NCBI RefSeq assembly: GCF_014066305.1
Contig: NW_023501046.1
Location: 62,001 to 126,000, forward strand
Direction of reading: 5' to 3'
Length of the DNA: 64,000 nt
From: Letharia columbiana
Taxonomy: Eukaryota; Ascomycota; Lecanoromycetes; Lecanorales; Parmeliaceae
The translations under genes and the position numbers were made by a program. The stretch's first letter is position 1. Each line of letters begins with the position of its first letter. Shown piece after piece: positions 62,165 through 64,000 of this stretch. The notes below the pieces were generated by a model that worked only from the letters and a program-made list of their open reading frames with translations, was not told the origin of the DNA and did not search any database.

Positions 62165-64000
62165 ATATCCGGTTTTTAAGTATAATATACTATCTAGAGT
62201 AACCTATACGCCTAATACATATAAAGATATAGAGAAAAGAGAAGAGAAGAAATAGTGCTAATTAAAGGGTTATCTTCAGGCTATACCTCCTCAATTCTAT
62301 CCCGCCTCGTTTTTATCAAAGTTCCTTATTTATATTATTCGTTTTATTATCTTTCGTTAAGTATTAGTTAATCGATTAGCTTTTATAAAGTCGCTCGAGA
62401 GGTAATATCTTAAATATCTTTCTTAAAGTAATTATTCTTATACTCTATAGCTATTATAATATTAAGTAACGACGTTTATAAAATATATTCTCTTTTAAAA
62501 AATCGTTATTATATTATAATTATACTTTAGCTACTATAATCGCTAAGTTAATTATCTATATCTTCTATACCCTTAAATTCTATATCTAAATAAAATCGTT
62601 ATTTTACTTCTCTATTTATAATATTCAACTTAATACTTAAATAATTTTTATCTCGCGAACGAGCTTCTAAAAATTCATTCTAAAGATATCTTTTATATTA
62701 GCTTCTCTAAGTATATTACTATCGTATCGTATAATAAATATTAAATATATTCTTTCTTATACACCGATAGTTATCATCTATAATATCGCCTTAAAATAAT
62801 AAATTATATATTCACTCGGGGGTAGATTAGCTAATTCTACTACGGGGTCGTCTGTAAGAGGATCTACGCTCGTATCTATTATAAGAATATATTATCTCTT
62901 TAGATTCTCGTCTTATATAAAGACTATAGCTTCGAAGCGAAGGTATTTAAATTTAATTATTCGCTACGAATCGTCTAGCTCCTCTAATAGAGCGATATAA
63001 TTACTATTATACTTCTTTAAAAGAGTATTTTATAAGTCTTTAATAGTATTATAGTCGGTTTTAATCTCATCTTCTCGACTATATCTAAAGCTATAAACGA
63101 CTATCTTTAAATATAGTAACGCTAGTATATTCTATACTATATATAAGATATAGCGTTTTTATATCTCTTTAAATATCTTAATCGCGGTAATTATCGTCGA
63201 GAGTAAGAAGATATTATAAGATATTATAGGCGAGGTCGAGAATAATAAGACTTAACTTAATCGATTAGAGATTATATCTAAAGTCTATTAATATAAATAA
63301 AGATTTAAAGGCTGGAAATTAGATATAATTTATATTAAAAGAAAGATAAAAGCTTCGAGGCTATATATAATCTCTTATTATAAATTACGACTATCGGCTA
63401 TTTCGTTAATAAGATAACTATTTCCCTAATAACCGCCTATAATAAGAGTATTCTATATATACGATTTCGTCTATTAATTCTATAGGCAGGTACGCTATAA
63501 GCTATCTACTCGAGGAGATAAGATTATATTACTATAGATGGATATTAAGTTCGTTATACTCTTTTATATTAATCTAAGACTTAGTCGATCTTCTCGAGTT
63601 TAAAAGCTCTTCCTCTTATTGCCGTTTCCGTAAAGGGAAATATCTCGAAGAGATAATAGTATTAGTGTTAAAAGGGTCTTGTAGCCTATACTCGGGTCTA
63701 TATAACGTATATCTTATTTTGTAGAATTAAGATCGAGATATTACTTTTACTCTACTATTTAAGACTATAATAGAATTATAAGATATTTATTTCTCTTTCT
63801 AAGATCCTCGAAAGCTTTATCTCTTATATCGTCTATTACTTTTAGTATTATACTTATTCTACTAAACTTATATATTTATTATTTTATAGACTATAGAATT
63901 ATCGTATTTAACTATTAGATTAAAAAGACTTCTCGCTATAGCGCGTATCGGGTTTTCGAATATAAAAAGATTAATCGATGCGATTAATATATTCTTAGCT
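62165..64000 (-). mobile_element. RIP-like AT-rich repeat, unclassified, continues beyond the window
   Basis: 1.8 kb of A+T-dominated DNA. On the minus strand several long stretches still read like protein once TAA/TAG are ignored, e.g. DTSVDPLTDDPVVELANLPP near 62820-62880, REANIKDIFRMNFQKLVREI further on, and FENPIRAIARSLFNLIVKYD near 63900. The order is consistent with one minus-strand gene of a multicopy element. None matches a transposase, reverse transcriptase or integrase that I recognise. A multicopy non-transposon gene is also possible, since RIP acts on any duplicate. Confidence 0.45.

Noticed and set aside
1..64000. Secondary-metabolite cluster (SDR, 2OG oxygenase, FAD monooxygenase, regulator)
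   Set aside because: The four tailoring-type genes are 10-35 kb apart with housekeeping genes between them, and no backbone synthase is present.

Overview
This 64 kb window looks like nuclear DNA of a filamentous ascomycete. The evidence is spliceosomal introns of about 50-140 bp with GT..AG ends, fungal-type proteins (Sec14-like CRAL-TRIO, Zn2Cys6 regulator, many F-box-like proteins, NmrA-like protein), and blocks of extreme A+T content that read like repeat-induced point mutation (RIP) of transposons. A dothideomycete is the best guess from the mix of gene families; that is inference.

Layout. 0-4.2 kb: a complete four-exon short-chain dehydrogenase and two exon sets of cysteine-rich, Ser/Thr-rich surface-type proteins. 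4.19-10.16 kb: one RIP-destroyed Tad-like LINE on the minus strand. Remnants of gag zinc knuckles, endonuclease and reverse transcriptase are still legible, it ends in an (ATCA)n-type tail, and a 14 bp target duplication flanks it. 10.4-49.2 kb: the gene-dense core, almost all housekeeping: CRAL-TRIO lipid-transfer protein, eIF2B delta, LSm3, TATA-binding protein, P1B copper-type ATPase, GTPBP1/2-like GTPase, NmrA-like oxidoreductase, centrin-like EF-hand protein, 2OG-Fe(II) oxygenase, class II eIF4E, NOPCHAP1-like protein, RAD5 helicase/ubiquitin ligase, and an NDUFAF6-like complex I assembly factor. A decayed Zn2Cys6 regulator and a two-exon small protein lie between the last two. 50-57 kb: an accessory stretch with a small secreted cysteine protein, two more cysteine-rich surface-type loci (one clearly broken) and a run of F-box-like genes. 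57.2-58.5 kb: an FAD monooxygenase. 58.9-64 kb: a patchwork of RIP-like AT blocks, a GC-rich 33 bp inverted repeat, microsatellites and degenerate coding remnants that continues past the window edge.

The functional picture is two-speed. A stable core handles translation initiation (eIF2B delta, eIF4E-like), transcription (TBP), RNA processing (LSm3, NOPCHAP1-like), DNA damage tolerance (RAD5) and metal homeostasis. Beside the AT-rich repeat blocks sit fast-changing candidates: cysteine-rich secreted or anchored proteins, F-box-like proteins and dead transcription factors. I see no biosynthetic gene cluster, no CRISPR and no confident tRNA or rRNA gene. All exon borders come from reading splice signals and codon phase by eye.
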